Shown: positions 1-10,790 of the stretch, piece after piece
Layout of the letters: the number at the start of each line of letters is the position of its first letter
Numbering within the stretch: the stretch's first letter is position 1
Assembly (NCBI GenBank): GCA_031216915.1
Contig: CM062289.1
Location: 64,797,741-64,861,740 of the forward strand
Source: Pictodentalium vernedei
Taxonomy: Eukaryota; Mollusca; Scaphopoda; Dentaliida; Dentaliidae
Direction: 5' to 3'
DNA length: 64,000 nucleotides
Notes under the pieces: generated by a model
Told to the model about the DNA's origin: nothing
Databases searched by the model: none
Seen by the model: the letters and a program-made list of their open reading frames with translations, nothing else
Position numbers and translations under genes: made by a program

Positions 1-287
1 ATTTTCTTCGCAGGAACATGAAAGCGACACAACTCTTACTAGATAAACTAATATTTTCTTGGCAGGAACTTGAAAGGGACACAAATGTTACTTGATATAT
101 TGTCATATTTTTTTGTTCTTGGCAGGAACTTGCGAGGGGCACAACTAATTCTAGAGAAATTGTAATGTTTTCTTGGTAGGAACTTGAAAGAGACACAACA
201 GTTATCAAATAAACTGTAAGGTTTTCTTGACAGGAAATTAAAAGGTAGAAAACTCTTAATACAAAAGTTGTAATATTTTCTTGACAG
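1..287 (+). repeat. 54-bp tandem repeat of a splice acceptor plus exon start
   Basis: Six pyrimidine-plus-CAG/TAG acceptor-like sites occur, with the AG ending near 13, 65, 125, 179, 233 and 287, so the spacing is mostly 54 bp. Each is followed by GAACTTGAAAG-like sequence that resembles the first 30 bp of the real exon at 288. Upstream copies run into stop codons after 10-18 codons, so only the last acceptor leads into a long open exon. The array may continue to the left of the window. This is a tandem duplication of an intron-exon junction, seen directly. Confidence 0.75.
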
Positions 288-435
288 GAACTTGCAGCAA
301 AAAACAGTGTTACTTTATCAGAGGTTGGAAAAGTAAAAATAGATCTAAACCAGACACTAAATAAATTAGAACAAGAACGACAGATGCAAGTAGAACTGAG
401 AGAGAAACTGAGTGATACAGACAGAAAGTTATCTG
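288..435 (+). CDS. Internal exon of a coiled-coil protein
   Basis: This is an open exon between a TTTCTTGACAG acceptor and a GTATGT donor. It is 148 bp, enters in phase 0 and leaves in phase 1. Read in phase 0 it gives about 49 residues rich in E, K, Q, L and R (ELAAKNSV...EKLSDTDRKLS), a clear coiled-coil composition with no proline. Its phase matches the exon at 4326, whose first two bases complete a Glu codon. I do not recognise the protein; a centrosomal, kinesin-like or other cytoskeletal coiled-coil protein would fit, but no catalytic motif is visible. The start of the gene lies to the left of the window. Confidence 0.65.
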
Positions 436-589
436 GTATGTCTATGCATATACACTATAGTGCAAGCACCCATTACATGTTACAAAGAAAACAATCTCAT
501 TCACATTTTAATATTCCATTTAAAAATATTACTGCTTGCAATGAAGTGCCGATACAGTATTTATTTGTAGGGGGAGATACTGTGGCTGT

Positions 590-769
590 AGGACACCTGT
601 TGACAAATGATATGACAAGCTTAGGTATGTCACCGGCATAGCAAACTTGGAATAGACTGTTACCAAAGGAAATGACATGCTTAGGTATATTACCAGCATA
701 CCATAAGCTGTGGCCAAACTAAATGACAACTTTAGTTATATCACTAGCATGGCATAGCAGGCCTGGCAT
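590..769. repeat. 51-bp minisatellite, left block
   Basis: About three copies of a unit with the core TATATCACCAGCATGGCATA followed by GACTGTTGCCAAA and AATGACAAGCTTAG. The same array resumes at 1551. The two blocks are separated by an inserted element (770-1543). Confidence 0.75.
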
Positions 770-1543
770 TCTGAAAAATGCAGGAGGGCAAAAAATCGCT
801 GTCCTCAATCAGCTTAGGAGAGCAATTAGCTTTACACAGCATTTTAAGTATCCAGTTGAACGAACTCATTGAAACTGAAACCAACAGACTGCATCAGTGA
901 TGTTATTAACTTTACTAAAGTAAAGCGAAATTTTTTAGACATCTAGTTGTCTCACTCAACAACCGAACACACACTTGACAAGACCTGTGTGTATACCCAG
1001 ACCTGTTGTCCAAGAAAGTCATAGCCTACCACTACCACCTTCAACCCCCAAGGGGGGTTGAAGGTGGGTGGTAATGGTAGGCGTCAGACTTTCTTGGACA
1101 ACAGATCTGCTTGAATCTACAGTCACATCCTGGTGCACGTGCTTCAAGTGACAGGGTAGTAGTAATGGTAGTATATTATAGTGTCAATATTCCTTAAATA
1201 ATTACCCCTCAAACTGTGATGTCAGTTGTTGAACTTGAAAGTGACAGAAAAAAAAATATTGCTGTGACCCATTTTGCTTCAAATGATTGCAGCTGTGTTT
1301 GGGTATGGTTGCAGCCATTACCTTTTGCCACTAAACGACTTTCAAAATGAAATTACGTGATGTTATGTAACTTCAAAGTTAAATTACATTTTTGCTTTAC
1401 GACAAAAATTTAATGTGAGCATAATACATGTAATCTCAATCATCCCAGACCAAAATATTTAGGAGGGCAATTTTTCGCTCTCCTTAATTCTTTCAGGAGG
1501 GCAGTAAGGAGAGCTAAAAAATCGCTCTCCTGAAATTGCCAAT
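770..1543. mobile_element. Inserted non-autonomous element in the 51-bp minisatellite
   Basis: The 8 bp CCTGGCAT occur on both sides (762-769 and 1544-1551), as an hAT-type insertion would leave. The ends are loosely inverted copies of GCAGGAGGGCAAAAAATCGCT. It contains a palindrome at 1003-1104. No open reading frame is credible. The 8-bp repeat is seen; assignment to hAT is inference. Confidence 0.5.
1003..1104. repeat. Long imperfect palindrome
   Basis: Arms of about 48 bp begin CTGTTGTCCAAGAAAGTC and close GACTTTCTTGGACAACAG, meeting around an AACCCCCAAGGGGGGTT centre. It would fold into a strong hairpin and lies inside the 770-1543 insertion. Confidence 0.8.
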
Positions 1544-1550
1544 CCTGGCA

Positions 1551-1875
1551 TAGACAGTTGCCAAACAAAATTACAGTCTTAAGTATATCACCAACATGAT
1601 GTAGACTGTTGCCAAATGAAATGACAAACTGAGGTATATCACCAGCATAGCATAGACTGTGGCATAACGATATGACAAGCTGAGGTATATCACCAGCATG
1701 GTATAGACTGTGGCCTAACGATATGACAAGCTTATGTATATCACCAGCATGGCATAGACTGTCTCAAAATGATATGACAATCTTAGGTATATCCCTAGCA
1801 ATGCTCAGATTGTTTTGATAGGAAATGACAACCTTTGGTATACCACCAGCATTGCATAGAATGTTGACACTCTTC
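1551..1875. repeat. 51-bp minisatellite, right block
   Basis: About six copies of the unit found at 590-769. It lies in the intron between the exons at 288 and 4326. A C-rich stretch follows at 2050-2073. Confidence 0.75.
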
Positions 1876-2514
1876 TCAGCTAATGGACATATTGTGATGG
1901 GCTACTGTAGTAGGCTACAGTGGTGGAGCCATGGGGTATCTTGGGAGCCCAGTCCCTTCCCCCAAATCCCACTTGCTCCTCCCATCCCCAAATGTGAAAA
2001 GATTATTTTTGATTTCCTGCCCTCAATACAAGTGCAGTACCCTCAGTCCTGAGATTACCCCCCCCCCCCCCCCCCAACTCTTCACCAGCATGGTCCTCCA
2101 GCATTTCAAACCATGGTTCCACCACTGGTGGGATCAGCCTTGTTCTGTCAGTGAAAGTTGGGGCCTTGTCAAGATGCAAAAATTTACAAGAAAAGCTACA
2201 TTTCTGCAATCAACATTTCCTTATTTTTTAAGGAGTCACTAAACTCTCACCCTGGTTTTGGTGGTTAATATGCAATTGTTGTGCTTATTCCGGTAATTAT
2301 CACATCGCTTCAAAATAGACTACCCCGGTTTCTTAATGGTTCATGCTTCAAATGACAGTGAAATGAAAGGAACACAAATCATATTTCTTGTGATTTTGAT
2401 AACTATTATTGATGTAATTCATGAAAAACAAATCACTTTTATTGATAGCTCACTCACTTCAATGTTTTCACAATATCTCTCCTAATTTTGATTGTAAAGG
2501 TTCGTTTTTGACTA

Positions 2515-2870
2515 AACATCTTCCTGGTGGTTTCCATCAATGTCCTGTCCTACAATAGAATCATTATGTACTCTGTAAGTTATTGTACAACAATGTTAAC
2601 ATCTTCCTGTTGTCATGATTTTGGTTTCCATCAATATCCTGTCCTACAATAAAAGAATTATGTACTCTGTTAGTTATTGTACAACAATGTTAACATCTTC
2701 CTGTTGTCATGATTTTGGTTTCCATCAATACCCTGTACTACAATAGAAGAATTTGCACTCTGTAAGTTATGTACAACAATGTTAACATCTTCCTCTTGTC
2801 AGATCTTTGGTTTCCATCAATATCCTGTCCTAAAAATAGAAGAATTATGTACTCTGTTATCATAATAGAA
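2515..2870. repeat. About 94-bp tandem repeat, four copies
   Basis: The unit carries TTAACATCTTCCTGTTGTC, GGTTTCCATCAATATCCTGT, ACAATAGAAGAATTATG and TATTGTACAACAATG. A further dispersed piece lies at about 3425-3505, fused to a decayed MITE. Intronic, no coding potential. Confidence 0.75.
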
Positions 2871-3202
2871 AATATGTGGTCAGACAAGGACAATGCCAGG
2901 TATAAAAAGGCCAATGTCAGACTGAGGTTTAAAATCATCAGTCAAAATGTCTGATGCCAAAATTATCAATGAAGTTCAGTGATCAGAACATCATGCATGC
3001 TGGAAATCATGTACATAACTAGCAAGCTGAAAATTAATGATTGTTGTGATTTCTGGTCCTGGCAGGTTGGAAAGTGTGAAGAAGGTGATTGTACAGCTCA
3101 TCAGTATTAACAGCATGTGAAGGAATATGATTTGATATAGCCATATATGTATCTAAATTATGTCTGAAGGGTAATTCAGTTCCAATTCAGAATGAAACCA
3201 AT

Positions 3203-3249
3203 CATACCTTGTTTGGCAGGGCTCACTGAGCCCTGCCAAACAAGGTATG
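3203..3249. repeat. Central-hairpin module (GGGCTC type)
   Basis: A perfect palindrome with 22-bp arms (CATACCTTGTTTGGCAGGGC...) and a 3-base loop. It is a close relative of the TTTGACAGAGCTC hairpin at the centres of families B and C, but flanked by other sequence. Confidence 0.75.
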
Positions 3250-3508
3250 GTTGGATGAATGCTGACCAGTTTTAAGATGGAGGTACATGTACACCCAAAA
3301 CACATTATTTTAAATGCTCAAATCCTATTTTGTAATATGTCAGATATCATTCTTAAATGACAGACATGATTCATTTGGAGTCTGACATTTTGTCTGGAAG
3401 TGCATTGAAAATTATTTTCAGGTTTGTCTGTTATTGTACAACAATGTTAAAATCTTCCTGTTGTCATGATTTCGGTTTCTATCATATTACTCTGTCCTAC
3501 AATAGAAA

Positions 3509-3720
3509 CCCTCTACACACTGATGTTAAAATAGAAATATCTGAAGAATATTTCTCCCATGATGCTACAAGGAATTAAACCAACTCAGTCTTGTTTGACA
3601 GAGCTCATTGTGCTCATTGTGCTCTGTCAAATGACATTAAATTGGTTAAATTTCTAATTACATTATGGGTGAAAATTGCAAATTGAAATAATGGGATGCT
3701 TACTCCGTGCAGAAGGTTAA
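3509..3720. mobile_element. Decayed TTAA MITE, family C
   Basis: It matches the clean copy at 8905-9116: CACACTGATGTTAAAAT near the left end, CCAACTCAGTCTTGTTTGACAG before the centre, AAATTGGTTAAATTTCTA after it, and GTGCAGAAGGTTAA at the right end. The central hairpin has an internal duplication. Confidence 0.55.
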
Positions 3721-3804
3721 AAAGTGGCAAAAATATTCCAAGGCACCCATGTGTATTTGATATGTCTGTGTTGAAGAAAAAAAAGTCCCCTCTCCCCTAC
3801 TTAT

Positions 3805-4234
3805 TACAGTTGAGCCCACTTAATTGGATATCTCTTAATTGTATATCCCTGTTAATTGAATATAATTTTCACACACAAAACCATTCACCATACCTTCAGT
3901 ACAAATTCGATCTGTTAATTGCATATGGGTTGTAGAGTAAACTCCTGTTAATTGTATATAAATTTTTTTAATATGTCGAAAAAATTACTGTGACACGCAC
4001 CAAATTTCCCTTATTTATCAACCTTTTTGGCCCCACTACATCCAATACAGGCATTTATTCTATTATATCATGTTTGACAGAGCTCTATGAGCTCTGTCAA
4101 ACAAGATATAGAATAAATGCTCATTTTACCTCCAGAACACAGGAAACTGACCAAATCCCTATAATTGTATACTCCTTTTAATTGAATAATTTTCACTGAC
4201 AAAATGGATATTCAATTAAGAGGATTCTACTGTA
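3805..4234 (+). mobile_element. TA-target MITE, family B, copy 1
   Basis: The ends are TACAGTKGAGCCCACTTAAT and GAGGATTCTACTGTA; a TA duplication and CAGT ends suggest a Tc1/mariner-pogo type parent. The centre is a hairpin built on TTTGACAGAGCTC-NN(N)-GAGCTCTGTCAAA. There is no transposase. Short open frames in it recur in every copy and are not genes. Confidence 0.8.
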
Positions 4235-4325
4235 ATTTGAAAAATCCTAAGCTTGAGAACAAAATGTATTTTCTTTTTTATACCTTTAGAAAGAAATTTT
4301 AAAAGAAAAATGTTTATATTTACAG

Positions 4326-4495
4326 AGAAGGTTTTGAGGCATAGGGAAAGTCTCGAAGAAAAGGACAGAGAACTAATAAGTTTGCAAGAAAGGCTTAGAG
4401 CACGAGAACTAGAATTATCAAGAATTCGAGAAGAAGAGGCACAAAGAGGTCAAATGTTACAAGCTGCTGTATTGTCATATGTCAACAGAACTTGA
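4326..4495 (+). CDS. Exon of the coiled-coil protein gene (possible last exon)
   Basis: It follows a TTTATATTTACAG acceptor. Two bases complete the Glu codon opened by the exon at 288-435, then the frame reads KVLRHRESLEEKDRELISLQ and continues as an E/R/L/Q-rich coiled coil to SYVNRT and a stop at 4493-4495. Two endings are possible. The exon may end at that stop, or a weak donor (GTATTG) at 4469 may leave in phase 0, which fits the open phase-0 exon at 9171. The protein is not recognised. The matching splice phase and the same heptad-like composition in both exons are the main evidence that this is a real gene. Confidence 0.65.
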
Positions 4496-4647
4496 AGAAA
4501 ATACACAATTGATAGATAAGAAGCCTGTGTCACAGAAACAATATTTCAGTCAGCTATAATATGGAGTTTCTGTAGAAATACAAGGATTCCCACATATTAG
4601 TGAGATTACAAGCTGCGTCAGAGAAACAATATTGTAATCTGTCGTGA

Positions 4648-5080
4648 TACAGTAGAATCCACTTAATTGAATATCCTTTTTGCCAGTGAAATTATTCAAT
4701 TAACAGGAGTATACAATTAACAGGGATTTGGTCAGTTTCCTGTGCTCTGGGGGTAAACTGAGCATTTATTCTATTATATCTTTTTTGACAGAGCTCATAG
4801 AGCTCTGTCAAACAAGATATAATAGAATAAATGCCTGTATTGGATGTAGTGAGGCCAAAAAGGTTGATAAATAAGGGGAATTTGGTGCGTGTCACAGTAA
4901 TTTTTTCAACATATTACAAAAATTTATATACAATTAACAGGAGTTTACTCTACAACCCATATGCAATTAACAGATCAAATTTGTACTGAAGGTATGGTAA
5001 ATGGTTTTGTGTTTGAAAATTATATTCAATTAACAGGGATATACAATTAAGAGATATCCAATTAAGTGGGCTCCACTGTA
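4648..5080 (-). mobile_element. TA-target MITE, family B, copy 2
   Basis: An inverted copy of the family B element at 3805-4234, bounded by TACAGTAGAATCC and GGCTCCACTGTA. Central hairpin at about 4776-4822. It lies 150 bp downstream of the stop codon of the exon at 4326. Confidence 0.8.
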
Positions 5081-5170
5081 TAAACATCACATAGAAATAA
5101 AAACATCTTGACAAGTTAATGAGATTACAAGCTGTGTGAGTGAAACAATATTTTAATCTGCTGTAATATC

Positions 5171-7095
5171 ACATTGAATGCATAAACTCCACAGGTAAAT
5201 TGTATATATGGTTTACACATTAAATGCACACACCCCACCTGTAAACTGTAGAATGTATACATGATTTACACATTGAATGCATACACTCCATAGGTAAACT
5301 GTAGAATGTTTACATGGTTTACACATTGAATGCATACGCTCCACAGGTAAACTGTAGAATGTATATATGGTTTACACATTGAATGTATACACTCCACATG
5401 TAAACTGTAGAATGTATACATGGTTTACACATTAAATGCACACACTCCACATGTAAACTGTAGAATGTATACATGATTTACACATTGAATGTATACACTC
5501 CACAGGTAAACTGTAGAATGTATACATGGTTTACGCATTAAATGTGCACACTCCATGTGTAAACTGTAGAATGTATAGTACATGATTTACACATTGAATA
5601 TATACACTCCACAGGTAAACTGTAGAATGTATACATGGTTTACACATTAAATGCACACATTCCACAGGTAAACTGTAGAATGTATACATGATTTACACAT
5701 TGAATGCATACTCTCCACAGGTAAACTGTATAATGTATATATGGTTTACACATTGAATGCATACACTCCGCAGGTAAACTGTAAAATGTATACATGGTTT
5801 ACACATTCAATGCACGCACTCCACAGGTAAACTGTTGAATGTATACATGGTTTACACATTAAATGCATACACTCCACAGGTAAACTGTAGAATGTATACA
5901 TGGTTTATACATTGAATGCATACACTCCACTTGTAAACTGTAGAATGTATACATGGTTTATACATTGAATGCATACACTCCACAGGTAACCTGTAGAATG
6001 TATACATGGTTTATACATTGAATGCATACACTCCACAGGTAACCTGTAGAATGTATACATGGTTTATACATTGAATGTATACACTCCACAGGTAAACTGT
6101 AGAATGTATACATGGTTTACACATTAAATGCACACACTCCACAGGTAAACTGTAGAATGTATACATGATTTACACATTGAATGCATACTCTCCACGGGTA
6201 AACTGTAGAATGTATAGATGGTTTACACATTGAATGTATACACTCCACATGTAAACTGTAGAATGTATACATGGTTTACACAATAAATGCACACACTCCA
6301 CAGGTAAACTGTAGAATGTATACATGATTTATACATTGAATGCTTACACTCCATAGGTAAACTGTAGAATGTATAGATGGTTTACACATTAAATGCACAC
6401 ACTCCACAGGTAAACTGTTGAATGTATACATGGTTTATACATTGAATGCATACACTCCACAGGTAAACTGTAGAATGTATACATGGTTTACACATTAAAT
6501 GCATACACTCCACAGGTAAACTGTAGAATGTATACATGGTTTACACATTAAATGCATACACTCCACATGTAAACTGTAGAATGTATACATGGTTTACACA
6601 TTAAATGCATACACTCCACAGGTAAACTGTAGAATGTATACATGGTTTACACATTGAATGCATACACTCCACAGGTAAACTGTAGAATGTATACATGGTT
6701 TATACATTGAATGCATACACTCCACAGGTAAACTGTAGAATGTATACATGGTTTACACATTGAATGCATACACTCCACAGGTAAATTGTAGAATGTATAC
6801 ATGGTTTATACATTGAATGCATACACTCCACTTGTAAACTGTAGAATGTATACATGGTTTACACATTAAATGCATACACTCCACAGGTAAACTGTAGAAT
6901 GTATTCATGGTTTTCTTTTGTATACATGGTTTACACATTGAATGTATACACTCCACACATAAACTGTAGAATGTATATATGGTTTACACATTAAATGCAT
7001 ACACTCCACAGGTAAACTGTAGAATGTATACATACACTCCACAGGTAAACTGTAGAATGTATTCATGGTTTACACATTAAATGTATACATTCCAC
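5171..7095. repeat. 53-bp minisatellite array, about 36 copies
   Basis: Head-to-tail copies of a unit containing GTAAACTGTAGAATGTATAC, ATGGTTTACACATTGAATGC and ATACTCCACAG variants. Copies differ by a few bases: GAATGCATACAC, AAATGCACACAC and GAATGTATACAC variants alternate in places, and one unit is disturbed near 6905-6935. There are no unique spacers, so it is not a CRISPR-like array. It lies in the intron or 3' region of the coiled-coil gene. Confidence 0.9.
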
Positions 7096-7213
7096 AATTT
7101 CAGACGTTGTATGGCTACATTCCATGTTATCTACATTCTATACAACATATACATAGTTTACGTGAATTAATGTGTCTGCAAATATTACTTACAAAATAGT
7201 TCTTAACAATCAG

Positions 7214-7463
7214 TTAACCCTGTACCTAACATAGCGGCCAAAAATGGCCAGAAAATTAACCAGAGTAAACATGCCACAGCCTAAAGTATCTCTGAAGTTT
7301 CTCAGTAAAACCATACAAATATGAATATTATAAGAACCAGCTCATCGAGCCGGTTATAATGATATCCATTTTTGTATGGTTTATTGAAAAATTGTGAAAG
7401 TTGTTTTGAAAAATGTGAAATTTAATTTACTTTTTTAAAATACTCTGTTAGGTAAAGGGTTAA
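7214..7463. mobile_element. TTAA MITE, family A-like, diverged copy
   Basis: It begins TTAACCCTGTACCTAAC and ends GTTAGGTAAAGGGTTAA, with TTAA at both edges. The centre (7332-7352) has a different hairpin, ACCAGCTCATCGAGCCGGTT, so the ends are family A but the middle is not. Confidence 0.7.
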
Positions 7464-7505
7464 GTATGAACATAATTTTTTTGGAACAGTACTTTTTTTT
7501 TTATA

Positions 7506-7692
7506 TTAACACATTATTTACACTTTACCCAATGTATCGGCCAAAACCAGCCAGCGTTACTCGCAAAAATCTCCATTCAATTTTTTTTTTCAATTTTTGT
7601 CGCAAAAACATATCTTAGTGCCCCTGATTGGAACAAGCTCAGTGAGCTCATTCCAATGAGGGGTCTGCCTTTCATGTTAAGTAAAGGGTTAA
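7506..7692. mobile_element. TTAA MITE, family A, short copy
   Basis: It contains GGCCAAAACCAGCCAGCGTT, the central CCCCTGATTGGAACAAGCTC hairpin half and a terminal GTAAAGGGTTAA. The left end is weak, and the right half lacks the usual GTGTCGTCTGC segment. Confidence 0.55.
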
Positions 7693-7749
7693 CAAGAGGT
7701 ATATAGTGATATATCTCAATCAAATAGGTATATAAATCAACAAAACAAT

Positions 7750-8205
7750 TACCATATTTACTCTATGTATTGGGACAGCTAAAAATAATTATTTTCACAG
7801 GTGTCCCAATTCTTAGAAAATGGGGAAAGAACACAGCCTGGTCTTGATTTGATGCTGAATAAAGTTGTGTGTGATTCGTTTTCCATCTCTATATACGAAA
7901 ATCGCCGACCAATTTTTTTTTATATTTTCATTTTTTGCTTCCAAAACATAGCTTATGATCCCTCATTGGAACGAGCGCATTGCGCACGTTCCAATGAGGG
8001 ATCATAAGCTATGTTTTGAAAGCAAAAAATGAAAATTTTTAGTTACTCAAGAATTTTTTTTATGAGTGTCGTCTGCTACTAGCAACGGGCCAACTGGAAA
8101 CAAATCTGAATGTCCCAAACTTTGGAGCATAAAAAAATATAGTTTTCTGAAAAAAATGTGTGTCCCAAATCATAGAGTGTCCCAATACATAGAGTAAATA
8201 CGGTA
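7750..8205. mobile_element. Chimeric MITE: TA-type ends around a family A core
   Basis: The outer ends are inverted copies of TACCRTATTTACTCTATGTA followed by TTGGGACA, with a TA duplication. The middle (about 7900-8085) is homologous to family A: ATCGCC, a long hairpin with GATCCCTCATTGGAACGAGC, then TTAGTTACTCAAGAATT and GTGTCGTCTGCT. The family A termini (CCCTTTACCTAAC) are absent, so this is not a simple nested family A copy. Confidence 0.7.
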
Positions 8206-8284
8206 TATCAAATTATTGTGTCTACCAAAACAGGAAGATAATACCTTGTGCTAACTTCACCCACATCCAAACCCACCACTGGGT

Positions 8285-8627
8285 AATTTATTTATTTATT
8301 GGTATTTGAGGTCACATATTTCTGCACAATGGCTAATCTTGACCATGACAGTTTTATGGTTGGAGGAAGCCGGAGTACCTGTGCATACCAGAGCAATAGC
8401 GAGCAGCTTCCCAACATGCTAACTCCACACAAGCTGGGTTAGAAATGTGTGAAGACAGGTGCACCATCGATGTGCAGTACGTCTTAGTACACAATGTCAC
8501 TGTGCCCCCATGTGGGCAATGGGGATGAAGTGTTTTGCACAAATGCAGTTACTGCAGGTGGGATTTGAACTGAGGGCCTCTCGGCTTGCAGCCTGCATCT
8601 TTACCTACTGAGCTACCACGCCCCCCA
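8285..8627 (-). mobile_element. tRNA-derived SINE
   Basis: Read on the minus strand: a tRNA-like head with A box (GTAGCTCAGTAGGTAAAGAT) and B box (GTTCAAATCCC), a body with GTGCAAAACACTTCATCCCC and a TATTTATTTATT-type tail. Same family as the copies at 11325, 16155, 17364, 23666 and 26167. Diverged. Confidence 0.75.
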
Positions 8628-8639
8628 TCTGCCAACCAG

Positions 8640-8904
8640 GTAATAACTTTATTTATTATTTATTATTTATTGGTGCTTTATGCCATATCAGTAGCTAAGG
8701 CTATATCATTGGTAATAAATAGAAAATACATTCTTTTTGTGTGTTTATTGATTTTTCAGAAGACGGATAAACAATGATTGCAATAGGTCATTTGAGCCTT
8801 CACCTCAGATGACCTAAAAATATCAAAAAGAAAAACTCTGTAGTAGCAAACGGAAATGACAGATCACTTGACCCATGAGTTTGCAAAGTATGGTGAAGCT
8901 ATCC
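8640..8904. other. No gene seen; AT-rich with a SINE-tail-like piece
   Basis: TTTATTATTTATTGGTGCTT at 8650-8680 resembles the tail of a SINE in minus orientation, but no head follows. The rest is unremarkable. Confidence 0.5.
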
Positions 8905-9116
8905 TTAACCCCCTGCACACTGATATCAAAATATCCAGATTTGAAGTAGCCATTTTTCCCATAATGCAACTGGGATTTTAACCAATTCAATCTTGTTTGA
9001 CAGAGCTCATTGAGCTCTGTCAAACAAGATTGAATTGGTTAAATTTCTAGTTGCATTATGGGAAATATTTGCACCCTGAACTTTAGATATTTCGACATCA
9101 GTGTGCAGGGAGTTAA
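8905..9116. mobile_element. TTAA MITE, family C, clean copy
   Basis: TTAACCCCCTGCACACTGAT at the left and ATCAGTGTGCAGGGAGTTAA at the right are inverted, with TTAA at both edges (piggyBac-type target). The centre is the hairpin CTTGTTTGACAGAGCTC-ATT-GAGCTCTGTCAAACAAG, the same core as in the TA-target family B. Confidence 0.85.
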
Positions 9117-9170
9117 TGAGTTTTCAATTATTATCTAGCAATATTCATATCTTTTCCTGTTTGCTTCCAG

Positions 9171-9290
9171 GACAAAATAAAACTGCAAGTAGGACAATGT
9201 CGGTTGAGTGCTAAAGTCTTTTGTCCCAAAAGGAAACAGAACACTTTAGCACATGGGCAACAAAAAGTTCTTATTAGTCAACTTGATTGA
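9171..9290 (+). CDS. Probable last exon (40 codons with stop)
   Basis: A strong acceptor, TTTTCCTGTTTGCTTCCAG, is followed by a phase-0 frame: DKIKLQVGQCRLSAKVFCPK, then RKQ...ISQLD and a TGA at 9288-9290. The other two phases stop quickly. It would join the exon at 4326 in phase 0 if the donor at 4469 is used. The composition (basic, two Cys) differs from the coiled-coil exons. A family D MITE begins directly after the stop codon. No protein family is recognised. Confidence 0.45.
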   Translation, partial: DKIKLQVGQCRLSAKVFCPKRKQNTLAHGQQKVLISQLD

Positions 9291-9524
9291 TAAAGTACAT
9301 GGAGAATGGATTGTAACTAAATTACTTGCAGAGTGGAGATTCCCCCCATGCAATTTTGTTGCAAAGCATAACAAGCACAATTAAATTCCAGCCAATGGAC
9401 CTCGGAGGTCCATTGGCTGAAACATCGCTTCTGTTTTTGTATGTACAAAATTTGAAAGTGATATGTTGGGTTATAATTCCACTGTATGGATGATTTAGTT
9501 GCAATCCACCCTCCACATACTGTA
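9291..9524. mobile_element. TA-target MITE, family D, copy 1
   Basis: Inverted ends of the AGTACATGGAGAATGGATTG type, a TA at each edge and a central palindrome CCAATGGACCTCGGAGGTCC. It starts at the base after the TGA of the 9171 exon, so it would lie in the 3' UTR. Confidence 0.8.
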
Positions 9525-9589
9525 TATGTCAGAAGTTTGATGAAGTTGTCTTCAACATTTTTAGCTCAACTTTGACGTAAGTTGATGTA

Positions 9590-10790
9590 TTTAGTGTTAC
9601 TTTCAGCACTGTAAGTGCAAATGCCAATACGGCTCGGGCTAGTGGCCATATTTATGAACCGATCTTTACGAAACTTCTTGCGTACCTTTGGTATCACCGT
9701 GGGACAAGAACAAGTGTTTTGGGGTCCGGTCCAAAATTCAAGATGGCCGGTGGCAGCCATTTTGTACAAAATTAGGTGCAATCCGATTTTTGCGCAGAAC
9801 TTCCATATGAAAGCGCTGATTTGAATAATTTTTTGTGTGAATGTTTAGTACCATGGGATACATCACATACAATACAGGGTTTTTTTTCGTGCAGAAATTA
9901 TACAAATTAGATGAACTTTCATTTTTCAGTGCTACTTACACACAGTAAGTACACATGTCAATACGGCTCGGGCTAGAGTCTGTATTTATGAACCAATCTT
10001 CACGAAACATCTTGGGTACCTTTGTTATCACCTTGGGACGAGAACGAGTGTTTCTGTGTGCTGTCCAAAATTCAAGATAGCTGCCAGTGACCATTTTGTA
10101 CCGAAATTAGGTCTAATCAGTTTTTTGTACACAACTTCTATACGGCTCAGGCTAGAGGCCATATATATGAAACAATCTTTACGAAATGTCTTGGGTACCT
10201 TTGTTATCACCGTGGGATGAGAATGAGTGCTTTTGGGTGTGGTCCAAAATTCAAGATGGCCACCAGCAGCCATTTTGTTCCAAAATGAGTGCAATCAGTT
10301 TTTTGTACAGAACTTCTGTATGAAAGTTCTGATTTGAATAAATTCTTGTATGAATGTTTAGTAACATGAAATACATCACATATAGTACAGGTTTTTTTTC
10401 TCGTGCAGAAATTATGCAAATTAGATGAACTTTGATTTATTCAGTGCTACTTGTACACAGTAAGTGCATGTCAATACGGCTCGGGTTAGAGGCTGTATTT
10501 ATGAACCGATCTTCACAAAACTTCTTGGGCACCTTTGTTATCACCTTGGGACGAGTGTTTCTGGGTGCGGTCCAAAATTCAAGATGGCTGCCAGTGGCCA
10601 TTTTGTACCGAAATTAGGTCCAATCAGTTTTTTGTCATAACTTCTATACAGCTCGTATTTATGAACTGATCTTCAGGAAACTTCTTGGGTACCTTTGTTA
10701 TCACCTTCGGACAGGAACGAGTGTGTTTTGGGGGGCCTTTGTTATCACTGTGCTATGAGAACTAATATTTTGGGGTTCAGTCAGACCCAC
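9590..10790. repeat. About 340-bp decayed tandem array, family F
   Basis: Repeated blocks carry AATACGGCTCGGGCTAG, TATTTATGAACCGATCTT, CTTGGGTACCTTTGTTATCA and TCCAAAATTCAAGATGGC. Copies start near 9594, 9930, 10135 (partial), 10444 and 10640 (partial). A related, inverted piece lies directly to the right of the Polinton at 62454. Confidence 0.75.

Noticed and set aside
5171-7095. CRISPR-like array
   Set aside because: Units are contiguous 53-bp tandem copies without unique spacers, and the DNA is clearly animal.
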